Below the pieces are notes generated by a model. That model worked only from the letters and a program-made list of their open reading frames with translations, was not told where the DNA came from and searched no databases. From Streptomyces sp. NBC_00448 (GTDB lineage: Bacteria; Actinomycetota; Actinomycetes; Streptomycetales; Streptomycetaceae): a stretch of 64,000 nucleotides of DNA. Position numbers and translations under genes: made by a program. Positions 1 through 7,984 of the stretch are shown here, piece by piece; positions within the stretch are counted from its first letter, which is position 1, and each line of letters begins with the position of its first letter. The DNA is taken from assembly GCF_036014115.1 (NCBI RefSeq), contig NZ_CP107913.1, positions 1,736,001 to 1,800,000 of the forward strand. The letters are read 5' to 3'.

Positions 1-672
1 GTCCTGCACCGCCGGAACATCGAAGCCCTCGACCGCATCATCGAACTCGCCCTGGAGTGGGGAGCCGACCGGGTGGAGCTGGCCAACGCCCAGTTCTACG
101 GCTGGGCGCAGCTCAACCGCCGCACACTGCTGCCCACCGTGGCGCAGTTGCGCCGGGCAGCCGCTCAGGTCGACGCCTGGCGTAACCGGCTCGGGTCCCG
201 GCTCGAACTGGTGTGGGTGGTGCCGGACTACCTCGACGGCACGCCCAAACCGTGCATGGGCGGCTGGGGCGCGGTCTCGATGACGGTCGCCCCGGACGGA
301 ACGGTCCTGCCCTGCCCCGCGGCCGCGTCCATCACCACGCTGACGTTCGACAACGTCCGGGAGCTGGCCCTGGCGGACATCTGGAACCGCTCGCCCGCGT
401 TCACCGCCTACCGCGGCACGGACTGGCTGCCGTCGCCGTGCCGGAGCTGTCCACGCAAGGAGGAGGACTTCGGCGGATGCCGCTGCCAGGCCTTCGCACT
501 GACCGCGGATGCCGGGCGGACCGATCCGGCCTGCTCCCTCTCCCCCGACCACGGCCTTCTCCGCGAGGTGCTCCACGACACCGGCGACGAGGCGCCGGTG
601 CCACGCTCCTACCGCAACGTCCCTGCTCCGGTCGTCGCCACCGGCTCCGCGGAGGGAGCGGACGTCAGGTAG
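1..672 (+). CDS. pqqE: PqqE, PQQ biosynthesis radical SAM protein (3' part)
   Basis: This is the C-terminal part of PqqE, the radical SAM/SPASM enzyme that cross-links Glu and Tyr of the PqqA peptide in pyrroloquinoline quinone synthesis. The frame is open from base 1, so the gene starts outside the window. The stretch RVELANAQFYGW is a PqqE signature. The cysteine-rich SPASM region that holds auxiliary Fe-S clusters follows (CMGGWG, VLPCPAA, then CRSCPRKEEDFGGCRCQ). The radical SAM CxxxCxxC motif would lie upstream, with pqqABCD expected there. The last 64 bases overlap the 3' end of the convergent TetR gene. PQQ genes are uncommon in Streptomyces-type genomes. Confidence 0.88.
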   Translation, partial: VLHRRNIEALDRIIELALEWGADRVELANAQFYGWAQLNRRTLLPTVAQLRRAAAQVDAWRNRLGSRLELVWVVPDYLDGTPKPCMGGWGAVSMTVAPDGTVLPCPAAASITTLTFDNVRELALADIWNRSPAFTAYRGTDWLPSPCRSCPRKEEDFGGCRCQAFALTADAGRTDPACSLSPDHGLLREVLHDTGDEAPVPRSYRNVPAPVVATGSAEGADVR

Positions 673-1307
673 GCGACGACCATGTCCCCGAGCAGAGTGC
701 TGTGGTGCTCCCGCAGCGCCGGCGCCGCGAGGTCCCGGCCGAACAGGGCGGCGAAGGTGTGCCGGTTGGCGACGCGGAAGAAGCAGAAGCTGCTGATCAT
801 CGCGTGCACGTCCACCGCGTCCGCGTCCTTGCGGAACACGCCGGACGCGCAACCGGCCTCCAGGATGCGTTCCACCACCGTCAGAGCCGGCGAGTTGGAC
901 GCGGCGAACTCCGGGACGGCCTGCATGTGGGCAGCCTCGTAGATGTTCTCCAGCGCCACCAGACGGACGAAGTCCTCGTTGTCCTCGTGGTGCTGCATCG
1001 TGAGCGCGGCGAGCCGGCGAATCGCGGCCTCGGGATCGAGGTGCTCGATGTCGAGGTTGCTCTCGGCCATGCGGATCTGCTCGTACGCGGTCTCCAGGAC
1101 CTTCACGAACAGCGCTTCTTTGCTGCCGAAGTAGTAGTAGATCATCCGCTTGGTGGTGCGGGTCTGCGCGGCGATCTCGTCCACACGGGCCCCGTGGAAG
1201 CCGAGTCTGGCGAACTCCCGGCGAGCCACTCGCAGAATCTCCGCCTGGGTGCCTGCCGGGTCTCGGGTACGTCGCGGCCGGGGGCTGTCAGCATCGACGG
1301 CAGGCAT
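609..1307 (-). CDS. TetR family transcriptional regulator
   Basis: A 232-residue TetR-type repressor. The helix-turn-helix is at about residues 42-61 and ends in the family hallmark YYYFGSKEALF. The C-terminal part is the helical ligand and dimer domain, rich in aromatic residues. The ATG has a GGAG nine bases upstream. It is convergent with pqqE, overlapping it by 64 bases, and lies just downstream of the quiC-like gene on the same strand. It may therefore control that gene or the PQQ cluster. The ligand is unknown; an aromatic or hydroaromatic acid is only an inference from the neighbours. Confidence 0.85.
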   Translation of the reverse strand: MPAVDADSPRPRRTRDPAGTQAEILRVARREFARLGFHGARVDEIAAQTRTTKRMIYYYFGSKEALFVKVLETAYEQIRMAESNLDIEHLDPEAAIRRLAALTMQHHEDNEDFVRLVALENIYEAAHMQAVPEFAASNSPALTVVERILEAGCASGVFRKDADAVDVHAMISSFCFFRVANRHTFAALFGRDLAAPALREHHSTLLGDMVVAYLTSAPSAEPVATTGAGTLR

Positions 1308-1379
1308 GCGGCTCCAAAACTCGATCGGGGGAATACCCGCGGAAAGCGCGGCCAGTTTAGACGGCGGCAGCGCCGGCGT

Positions 1380-3203
1380 TCAGCCGGTGTGCTGGACAGC
1401 CAGGCGCACCGGCGCGTTGACGGCGCCGAAACCCCGGTAGTCGGACACCCGCTCCAGCAACTCGATACAGACCCGGCCGACCGAAGCCGTATAGCAGTGC
1501 AGCAGTTCTCCTCCCTCGTCACGGTCGTACAGCAGCCGCAGGTCGCGCAGTTCGCCCAGCACCGCCTCGTCCAGGTCGAACCGTGCGGCGAGATCGGCGT
1601 AGTAGTTCTCGGGAATCCGCAGGAAGACGACACCACGGGCCCTGGCATCACGGACTGCCGCCCGCACGTCCCGACAGGCCAGGGCGACGTGCTGGTCGGC
1701 CGCGACGTGCTGGTCAGGTGCGGGGGCGACGTTGAGCGCGATACGGACGCCTTGCTGCTCCCGCCGGCCGGCGCTGGTCATGGCGCGGCTGCGGAAGAGA
1801 CCGTGCGGGTCGGCCAGGTCGAACTGCGGGTGGACGGCCAGCCCCAGGACGGCACGGTGGAACAGGACGGCTTCGTCGAAGCGGTGCCATGGCTGGGTCA
1901 GCGCCAGATGGTCGATACCGATGATCTGCGGGGGCGATTCCCCGGCCGCGGCTGAGGCGTCCGTGCTCGGGGCGCTGTGGCGCGGCGGCGGGAAGTCCGC
2001 GATCCAGCTCCCGAGGTCGGAGCGGTCGGTGGTGCACAGGAAGATCTGGGTACCGTCAGGGGCTTCCACGCAGGGGACCTCGCTTTCGCCGGGTGCCTGC
2101 CGGCGCAATGCCGCGGGGACCTTGAGGGCCTCGGCACGAGCGGCAAGGGACTGCGGCTGTGGCGTCTCCAGCCCGATTGCGGCCACGGCGGCGCCGTCCC
2201 GGCGCCGGTACCCGGCGGTGTTCAGCAAGATCCGGGCCCGGCCCCGTTCCCACAAGTCCACCGGCTTGTCCCGGTGCCGGCCGGCGCGGGTGAACCCGAG
2301 CCCCCTCATCAGACCGACCAACGGCTCGGGGTCCGCCGCCGCGAGTTCGGCGAAGCAGACCTCGTGCGGCGGCGCGGCCGCGGGCAGGGTCCCGGGACGA
2401 ACCTGGTCCTCCAGGGCCAGCAGCGAACGCATGGCGTCGACGGCCGTACTGGTGGTGTCGGCCTGCCGGAAGACGTCGTTGAAGACCTCCAGGGACCACG
2501 GTCCGCGGTAGCCGGCTTCGAGGACCCGTGTCATGAACCCGGTCAGGTCGAAGTCGCCCTGTCCGGGGAAGGATCGCCAGTGGCGGCTCCACTGCAGCAT
2601 GTCCACGCCGATGTGGGGCGCGTCGGCGAGTTGGAGGAAGAACATCTTCTCGCCCGGAACCGAGGCGAGCAGCGCCGGGTCGGTGCCGCGAGCCAGGATG
2701 TGGAAGCTGTCCAGACACAGGCCCAAAGCGGGATGGTCGCAGCTTTTGACGATTCGCCAGGCGTGATCGACGGTGTTCACGTGGTGGCCCCAGGCCAGGG
2801 CCTCGTAAGCCAGACGGACACCGGCCTGCTGCGCACGGTCGGCCATCCGGACCAGCTGTTCGGCGATCAGCGAATCGTCGGCGATGCTGTCCCGGCCGAC
2901 GTTGGAGCACACCAGCAGCAGATCCGTGCCGAGTTGCCGCATGACCGCCAACTTCGCGTCCAGGCGGTGCAGCACGCGCTCGAACACCGGCGGGGTGAGC
3001 CCTTCGGCATCCCGGAACGGCTGATAGAGATCGATCCCCAGACCGAGGTCGGCGCAGCGTTCCCGAACCTGCGCCGGGCCCAACGGCGTGGAGACCAGGT
3101 CCGGTTCGAAGAGCTCCACAGCGTCGAACCCCGCCGCGGCGGCTGCCGCCAGCTTCGCCGGGAGCGTCCCGCTCAGGCATACAGTCGCTAGGGTTCGGCG
3201 CAT
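1380..3203 (-). CDS. quiC: 3-dehydroshikimate dehydratase, QuiC type (TIM barrel + HPPD-like fusion)
   Basis: A 607-residue two-domain protein. Residues 1-265 are a sugar-phosphate isomerase-like TIM barrel with the expected metal ligands E134, D165 (in DSFHIL), Q191 and E239. Residues 280-607 are a 4-hydroxyphenylpyruvate dioxygenase-like vicinal oxygen chelate module that keeps a 2-His-1-Glu triad (H432, H505, E581). Fusions of this layout convert 3-dehydroshikimate to protocatechuate in quinate/shikimate catabolism. The start MRRTLATV follows a GGAGTGGGA site and matches the family N-terminus, so a longer frame upstream was not used. In the family the HPPD half often lacks known dioxygenase activity; here its ligands are intact. 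Confidence 0.82.
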   Translation of the reverse strand: MRRTLATVCLSGTLPAKLAAAAAAGFDAVELFEPDLVSTPLGPAQVRERCADLGLGIDLYQPFRDAEGLTPPVFERVLHRLDAKLAVMRQLGTDLLLVCSNVGRDSIADDSLIAEQLVRMADRAQQAGVRLAYEALAWGHHVNTVDHAWRIVKSCDHPALGLCLDSFHILARGTDPALLASVPGEKMFFLQLADAPHIGVDMLQWSRHWRSFPGQGDFDLTGFMTRVLEAGYRGPWSLEVFNDVFRQADTTSTAVDAMRSLLALEDQVRPGTLPAAAPPHEVCFAELAAADPEPLVGLMRGLGFTRAGRHRDKPVDLWERGRARILLNTAGYRRRDGAAVAAIGLETPQPQSLAARAEALKVPAALRRQAPGESEVPCVEAPDGTQIFLCTTDRSDLGSWIADFPPPRHSAPSTDASAAAGESPPQIIGIDHLALTQPWHRFDEAVLFHRAVLGLAVHPQFDLADPHGLFRSRAMTSAGRREQQGVRIALNVAPAPDQHVAADQHVALACRDVRAAVRDARARGVVFLRIPENYYADLAARFDLDEAVLGELRDLRLLYDRDEGGELLHCYTASVGRVCIELLERVSDYRGFGAVNAPVRLAVQHTG

Positions 3204-3607
3204 CGTCCCACTCCGATCGCACGAATGAACTATCTGGTTAATACATACTGCGTCGGTGAGCCTGCGGGCAACCGTCGCACCAGGAACCGTCGCAGTGAGC
3301 GCGACGGTGCCGCCGACCATCGCCGGCTTGTACGTCGCGACGTACTCCCCCGGTTGCCGCGCGAACAGCGATCCCGGTGCCTCGACGAGCATTCGACACG
3401 CTCGACCCGCCTGTGCCAACACCGGGTCGGCGAGACCAGCGGCGGTAGTCTCGCTCTTCGCCCCTGCCGCTCCGGGCAGGTCCGGGAGACGGTCCAGCGC
3501 GCCGCCGACGCCGTGACGAGGGGGACGAAGGAGGAGCCGGCGGCGACCGTCGAGGCCGCCGTCGTGCGGGGGTGCCGGCCGCGAGACGCCTGTTGGAGCG
3601 TGATCAC

Positions 3608-3772
3608 ATGACCGCCCCCACCCGCGACCCGTACCCGACGTACGCGGCCATGCGCTCCGCGTACCCGGTCCAGGCCGTGCCCGCCGGCTCGGACGGGGAA
3701 GCCGGTTCGGACCGGGAGGCCGGTTCGGACGGGAAGCGGTCGACCGGTTGGAGTGGCGCCGCACCCGCCTGA
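3608..3772 (+). pseudogene. Possible cytochrome P450 N-terminal remnant
   Basis: The frame from the ATG encodes about 54 residues. The first 24, including RDPYPTYAAMRSAYPVQAV, resemble the N-terminal substrate-entry segment of actinobacterial P450s (DPYPxYxxLRxxxPV). The homology then breaks into three repeats of AGSDGE/AGSDRE/AGSDGK and a stop. No heme-binding cysteine loop or I-helix is present nearby. A short peptide gene or chance resemblance is possible. Confidence 0.35.
3683..3736. repeat. 18-base tandem repeat, three copies
   Basis: Three consecutive 18-base units (3683-3700, 3701-3718, 3719-3736) of the form GCCGGTTCGGACSGGRAG. They differ at a few positions and sit inside the P450-like remnant. 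Slippage at this repeat may have ended the original reading frame. Confidence 0.8.
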
Positions 3773-3899
3773 TGCGCGGACTGGTGTCCCTCCCCGTCCG
3801 GACCGGCTGACACGGTGAGGCGATGACGCGGTGAGGCAGTGAGGCAGTGAGGCGTCAAGTCACCGAGGCGTTGAGGCAGGCGCTGGAGTGCCGCGCTCG

Positions 3900-4538
3900 C
3901 TACCGCCTGCGGATGAGGCCGAGTTCGGTCGCGGTGGCGACGGCGGCGGTGCGGGAGTCGACGTCGAGCTTGGCGTAGATGTGCGCCAGGTGGGACTTGA
4001 CGGTTCCTTCCGTGAGGTGGAGCCGGTCGCCGACGGCCCCGTTGGACAGGCCCTTGGCGACCAGGGCCAGGACTTCGGTCTCGCGCCGGGTCAGAGTGGC
4101 ACCGGGGGTGCGCAGCCGGTGCATCAGGCGGTCCGCGACGGTGGCCGCCAGGGTGGTACGGCCCGCGGCGGCCGTGCGTACGGCGGCGGCCAGCTCCTCG
4201 GGCGGGGCGTCCTTGAGCAGGTAGCCGGTCGCGCCGGCCTCGATGGCGGGCAGAGTGTCGGCGTCGGTGTCGTAGGTGGTGACGACCAGCACGCGGGGCG
4301 CGCCGGGGCGGGCGGTGATGGCGGCGGTGGCCTCGGCGCCGTTCATCCCCTTGCCGAACTGGAGGTCCATGAGGACGACGTCGATGTCTCCTCGGACGGC
4401 GCGGGTGACGGCCTCCTCGGCGGTGGCGGCTTCGGCCACCACGACGAGGCCGGGTTCGGTCTCCAGCACGGCGCGGAGCCCCGCCCGTACGACGGGGTGG
4501 TCGTCGGCCAGGAGCAGGCGGATGGGGCGGTCGGTCAC
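3900..4538 (-). CDS. LuxR-type (NarL) response regulator
   Basis: A 212-residue regulator with a receiver domain at residues 5-120 (acidic pair DD at 12-13, phospho-acceptor D58 in VVLMDLQ, conserved K in YLLKD) and a C-terminal LuxR helix-turn-helix (LTRRETEVLALVAKGLSN). The GTG start overlaps the TGA of the upstream histidine kinase gene in the sequence GTGA, so the two are translationally coupled. The pair is divergent from the ABC exporter genes at 6008-7785 and probably controls them, as in actinobacterial antibiotic-sensing and efflux modules. The inducing signal is unknown. Confidence 0.9.
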   Translation of the reverse strand: MTDRPIRLLLADDHPVVRAGLRAVLETEPGLVVVAEAATAEEAVTRAVRGDIDVVLMDLQFGKGMNGAEATAAITARPGAPRVLVVTTYDTDADTLPAIEAGATGYLLKDAPPEELAAAVRTAAAGRTTLAATVADRLMHRLRTPGATLTRRETEVLALVAKGLSNGAVGDRLHLTEGTVKSHLAHIYAKLDVDSRTAAVATATELGLIRRR

Positions 4539-5761
4539 GAGCGGGCCTCGGCTGCGGGTGCGAGCGGAAGGCGGGCGGCCACGGAAGCGCCGTGGCCGGG
4601 AGCGGACTCGACGGCGAGGGCGCCGCCGAGGGCGTGCACGCGGGCCCGCATCGCCGCCAGCCCGAACCCTCCGGCCTCCGGGTCCTGGACGGGCAGCCGC
4701 CCGGGGTCGAAACCGTGCCCGTCGTCGACGACGTCCACGGCGATGCGGTCGTCCAGGTAGCTGAGGGTGACCTCGGCGGTGGTGGCCGCGGCGTGGCGGA
4801 CGGTGTTGGCGAGGGCGGACTGGGCGATGCGCAGCAGGGCGACCTCGTGCGCGGTCGGCAGCGTCACGGGGTCGCCGACGAGCTGGAAGCGCGCGGTGAG
4901 CTGGTGCCGGGTGCTGGTGGCGGTGCACAGGCGTTCCAGGGCGCAGGCGAGGGTGGTGCCCTCCAGAGCGGGCGGGGCGAGGGCGACGACGAAACGCCGC
5001 GCCTCGGCGAGGTTGTCCACGGCGGCGTTCCGTGCCTGGTCGACGTAGCGCGCGGCGGTGTCCGGCCGGTGCGGCAGGGCCCGTTCCGCGGCGCGCAGCA
5101 GCAACTGGATGCTGGACAGGCCCTGGGCGAGGGTGTCGTGGATCTCGCGGGCCAGGCGCTCGCGTTCGGCCAGCACACCGGCGGCGTGCTGCGCGGCGGC
5201 CAGGTCGGCACGGGTGGCGGTGAGCTCTTCGACCAGGCGCCTGCGGTGTTCGCTCTCGCGGTACAGGGCCTGGTAGCCCCAGACCACTGCCACCGCCACG
5301 GCGGCGCCGAGGGCCGGTCCGATCGCCATGGCCGCGCTGAAGGAGCCCTGGTGTGCGGAGAAGCCGGCGATGGCCAGTACCGCGGTGGCCGCGACCGCGG
5401 CGAGTCCGGCGCGGCGGGGCAGCAGGTGGAGCTGGAGGAAGTACAGCGGGAACGCCAGCCACACCCCGTCGGAGGACAGGGCCAGCAGCACCAGCCAGAC
5501 GGCGCCCATCGCGGCCAGCCACAGTGCGGCGGCCCGGCGCGAGCTGTGCACCCGGGGCAGCACGGGTCCGGCCGCGTACGTCACGGCGCACGCCGCGGCC
5601 GCCGCGATGACCGCTCCGGCGTGCGGGCGGTGGTCGATCACGGCCTGGCCGGCGGCCAGGGCGAGCAGGGCGACGACCAGCAGATGCAGGCACCAGGCCA
5701 GGGCGCGGGTGGTCGGGGTCAAGGCGGGGGCGGTGACGTTCGCGGGGGCGGTGATGTTCAC
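4535..5761 (-). CDS. Sensor histidine kinase, NarL-partner type (HisKA_3)
   Basis: A 408-residue membrane kinase. About five or six hydrophobic segments span residues 20-165. A short coiled linker follows, then a HisKA_3 dimerisation domain with the phospho-acceptor H208 in LAREIHDTLAQG. The C-terminal ATPase domain shows an N-box near VRHAAAT, VDVVDDGHGFDP and GGFGLAAMRAR. There is no large extracellular sensor domain, so sensing is probably within the membrane (intramembrane-sensing class). It is cotranscribed with the response regulator downstream, with a 4-base overlap. Confidence 0.88.
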   Translation of the reverse strand: MNITAPANVTAPALTPTTRALAWCLHLLVVALLALAAGQAVIDHRPHAGAVIAAAAACAVTYAAGPVLPRVHSSRRAAALWLAAMGAVWLVLLALSSDGVWLAFPLYFLQLHLLPRRAGLAAVAATAVLAIAGFSAHQGSFSAAMAIGPALGAAVAVAVVWGYQALYRESEHRRRLVEELTATRADLAAAQHAAGVLAERERLAREIHDTLAQGLSSIQLLLRAAERALPHRPDTAARYVDQARNAAVDNLAEARRFVVALAPPALEGTTLACALERLCTATSTRHQLTARFQLVGDPVTLPTAHEVALLRIAQSALANTVRHAAATTAEVTLSYLDDRIAVDVVDDGHGFDPGRLPVQDPEAGGFGLAAMRARVHALGGALAVESAPGHGASVAARLPLAPAAEARS

Positions 5762-6007
5762 AGTCCCTCCAGGCTAAGCAGACGCGGCCGCTCCCGGCCT
5801 CCGTCGAAAGTTACAGACCGGGTGCGGCCTTTCGGTGCGCCAAGTGCTGCCCTGGGCCAGATGCCCGGGTGCGGTCCTGACGGCGACGGTGGAGGCGCAC
5901 ACCGCGTCCACCCCGCCGGCGGCGGCACACCGCGTCCACCCGCCCGGCGAACGTGACGCACCTCGCTTCCACCGCCGCGGCACCCCATGAAAAGGCAGGC
6001 CCCAGCC
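5762..6007. promoter_or_regulatory. Divergent control region with a 17-base direct repeat
   Basis: This region separates the kinase/regulator pair from the ABC exporter genes. A perfect 17-base direct repeat, GCACACCGCGTCCACCC, is at 5897-5913 and 5925-5941, 28 bases from start to start. The two copies lie about 70-110 bases before the exporter start. They could be tandem sites for the adjacent LuxR-type regulator; this is inferred from position and spacing only. No clear -35/-10 pair could be fixed. Confidence 0.45.
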
Positions 6008-7096
6008 GTGTTCGTCGCCTGGAGAGACCTCAGGTTCGCCAAGGGGCGCTTTGCCCTGATGGGGGCCGTCATCGTGCTGATCACCCTGCTGGTCGGGCTG
6101 CTGTCGGGGCTGACCGCCGGGCTGGGCCGGCAGAACATCTCCGCGATCACCGGCCTGCCCGCGGACCGGATCGCCTTCGGCGTGCCGGCCACGGGCGAAG
6201 CGCTGTCGTACGCCGACTCCACCGTCACGGAGGAGCAGTGGCGGCGGTGGGCCGGGACGCCCGGCGTGAGCAGCGCGGAACCGCTGGGCATCACCACCAC
6301 CAGGGCGACCGCGGGCGACCGGAGCACCGGGGTGTCGGCCTTCGGGGTACGGCCGCGCTCCCCGCTGGCCCCCGACAGCGACGAGATCGACGACCACGCG
6401 GTGGTCCTGTCCACGGCCGCCGCCGACCACCTCGGCGTCTCCACGGGCGACAGCATCGCCCTCGCCGGCCGGCAGGTCACCGTCGCGGCGGTGCGCGGGA
6501 ACGCCTCCTTCAGCCACGTCCCCGTCCTGTGGACCAGCCTCGACACCTGGCGGAAGGCCGCACCCCCAACGGGCAGGGCCGGCGGGCCGACCGCCACGGT
6601 CATCGCGTTGACGACCTCTCCCGGTGTCGACGTGAAGGCGGCCGACGCGGCCGCGGGCACGAGGACGGTCGGCAAGGACGACTCGCTGTCCGCGATCGGC
6701 TCCTACACCTCCGAGAACGGCTCCCTGCAGCTGATGCGCGGCTTCCTGTTCGCGATCTCCGCGCTGGTCATCGGCGCCTTCTTCACCGTGTGGACCATCC
6801 AGCGCAGCGGAGACGTCGCGGTCCTCAAGGCGCTGGGCGCGTCCACCGCCGGCCTGCTCGGGGACGCCCTCGGACAGGCCCTGGTCCTGCTGGTCGGCGG
6901 CACCCTGGCAGGCACCGGTATCGCCGCCGGCGTCGGCGCCCTCGTGGCCGGCTCGGCCGTGCCCTTCCTCCTCGAACCCGCCACCGTCCTGGTCCCGGCC
7001 GCCGTGATGATCGCGCTCGGCGCGCTCGGCGCCGCCCTGTCCGTCCGGCGCATCACCTCCGTCGACCCGCTGACCGCCCTGGGGAGCGCCCGATGA
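6008..7096 (+). CDS. FtsX-like ABC transporter permease
   Basis: A MacB/FtsX-type permease. The N-terminal membrane helix (about residues 13-35) is followed by a roughly 200-residue extracytoplasmic domain and three more helices in the C-terminal third, ending in the usual cytoplasmic segment SVRRITSVDPLTALGSAR. A GTG at 6008 is preferred, giving 362 residues: homologues typically begin (M/V)F-AWRDLRFAKGRF and an AAGGCAGG site precedes it. The ATG at 5987 has no visible ribosome binding site. The gene overlaps the ATPase gene by 4 bases (ATGA). Such pairs export or clear lipids, peptides or antibiotics; the substrate is unknown. Confidence 0.85.
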   Translation: MFVAWRDLRFAKGRFALMGAVIVLITLLVGLLSGLTAGLGRQNISAITGLPADRIAFGVPATGEALSYADSTVTEEQWRRWAGTPGVSSAEPLGITTTRATAGDRSTGVSAFGVRPRSPLAPDSDEIDDHAVVLSTAAADHLGVSTGDSIALAGRQVTVAAVRGNASFSHVPVLWTSLDTWRKAAPPTGRAGGPTATVIALTTSPGVDVKAADAAAGTRTVGKDDSLSAIGSYTSENGSLQLMRGFLFAISALVIGAFFTVWTIQRSGDVAVLKALGASTAGLLGDALGQALVLLVGGTLAGTGIAAGVGALVAGSAVPFLLEPATVLVPAAVMIALGALGAALSVRRITSVDPLTALGSAR

Positions 7097-7785
7097 GCCT
7101 CGACGTCACCGGCGTCACCCTCACCTACCCCGACGGAGGGTCACGCCTGACCGCCCTCGACCAGGTCACCCTTCAGGTCCCCAAGGGCACGCTGACCGCC
7201 GTCATCGGCCCCTCCGGCAGCGGGAAGTCCAGCCTCCTCGCGGTGGCCGCGACCCTCGTCACCCCCGACGCCGGCACCGTCACGATCGACGGCACGCCCA
7301 CCGAGGCCCTGACCCGCGGCGAACTCGCCGGCCTGCGCCGCCGCAGGATCGGCATCGTCTTCCAGCAGCCCAACCTCCTGCCCGCCCTCACCGCCGCCGA
7401 ACAGCTCCAGGTCATGGCGCGGATCGACGGCCGCCGGCCCCGTACGGCCAGGAACCGGGCCATGGACCTGCTCGATGCCGTCGGTCTGGCCGACCAGGCC
7501 GCACGCCGCCCCCACCAGCTCTCCGGCGGCCAGCGCCAGCGCGTCAACATCGCCCGCGCCCTGATGAACGACCCCACCGTGCTCCTGGTCGACGAACCCA
7601 CCAGCGCCCTCGACCAGGAACGCGGCGCCGCCGTCATCGACCTGATCGCCCGCCTCACCCGCCACCGGTCCACCGCGACCGTCCTGGTCACCCACGACCA
7701 CGCCCACCTGACCGCGGCCGACCGGATCGCCGAAATCCACGACGGCCGCCTCCGCCCCCCGGCCACGCCCGATCAACCAAGGTGA
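7093..7785 (+). CDS. ABC transporter ATP-binding protein (MacB/LolD-like)
   Basis: A 230-residue nucleotide-binding subunit with all motifs intact: Walker [11 protein letters not shown]-loop FQQPNLLP, signature LSGGQRQRVNIARAL, Walker B VLLVDEPTSALD and H-loop VTHD. Its length and spacing fit the LolD/MacB/FtsE class that pairs with FtsX-like permeases. The ATG lies inside the permease stop (ATGA), so the two are made in equal amounts. It is probably induced through the divergent two-component system at 3900-5761. Confidence 0.92.
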   Translation: MSLDVTGVTLTYPDGGSRLTALDQVTLQVPKGTLTAVIGPSGSGKSSLLAVAATLVTPDAGTVTIDGTPTEALTRGELAGLRRRRIGIVFQQPNLLPALTAAEQLQVMARIDGRRPRTARNRAMDLLDAVGLADQAARRPHQLSGGQRQRVNIARALMNDPTVLLVDEPTSALDQERGAAVIDLIARLTRHRSTATVLVTHDHAHLTAADRIAEIHDGRLRPPATPDQPR

Positions 7786-7984
7786 ACCGCCGCGCCCGGT
7801 CTCACGGTTGGGTGGGGGTGGCGTCGGTGAGACCGGTTTGGGCGCGGGCCAGGAGGTCGGCCAGTTTCCGGGCCGCCGTTCCGGGATCGTCCGCGTCGGC
7901 CACCGCCTTCCTGGTGCGCGTTCGGCTTGTGCGCCGCTGCCGGGTACGGCGACGGCGGGGTGGGGCGCCGGAGCTGGGGAGGGC

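Larger units (their letters stand above)
3204..3899. other. Gene-poor stretch with a P450-like remnant and short repeats
   Basis: Nearly 700 bases between the quiC-like gene and the response regulator with no convincing intact gene. Small frames on both strands from 3225 to 3607 show no recognisable family. The stretch holds a P450-like N-terminal fragment (3608-3772) containing an 18-base tandem repeat. At about 3812-3865 there are imperfect copies of GTGAGGCA. Presumably it also carries the promoter of the quiC-like gene near 3204-3260. It looks like decayed DNA. Confidence 0.5.

Noticed and set aside
3225-3611. Small frames on both strands upstream of the P450-like remnant
   Set aside because: No motif, no signal peptide, no good ribosome binding site, and the two strands mirror each other in composition.
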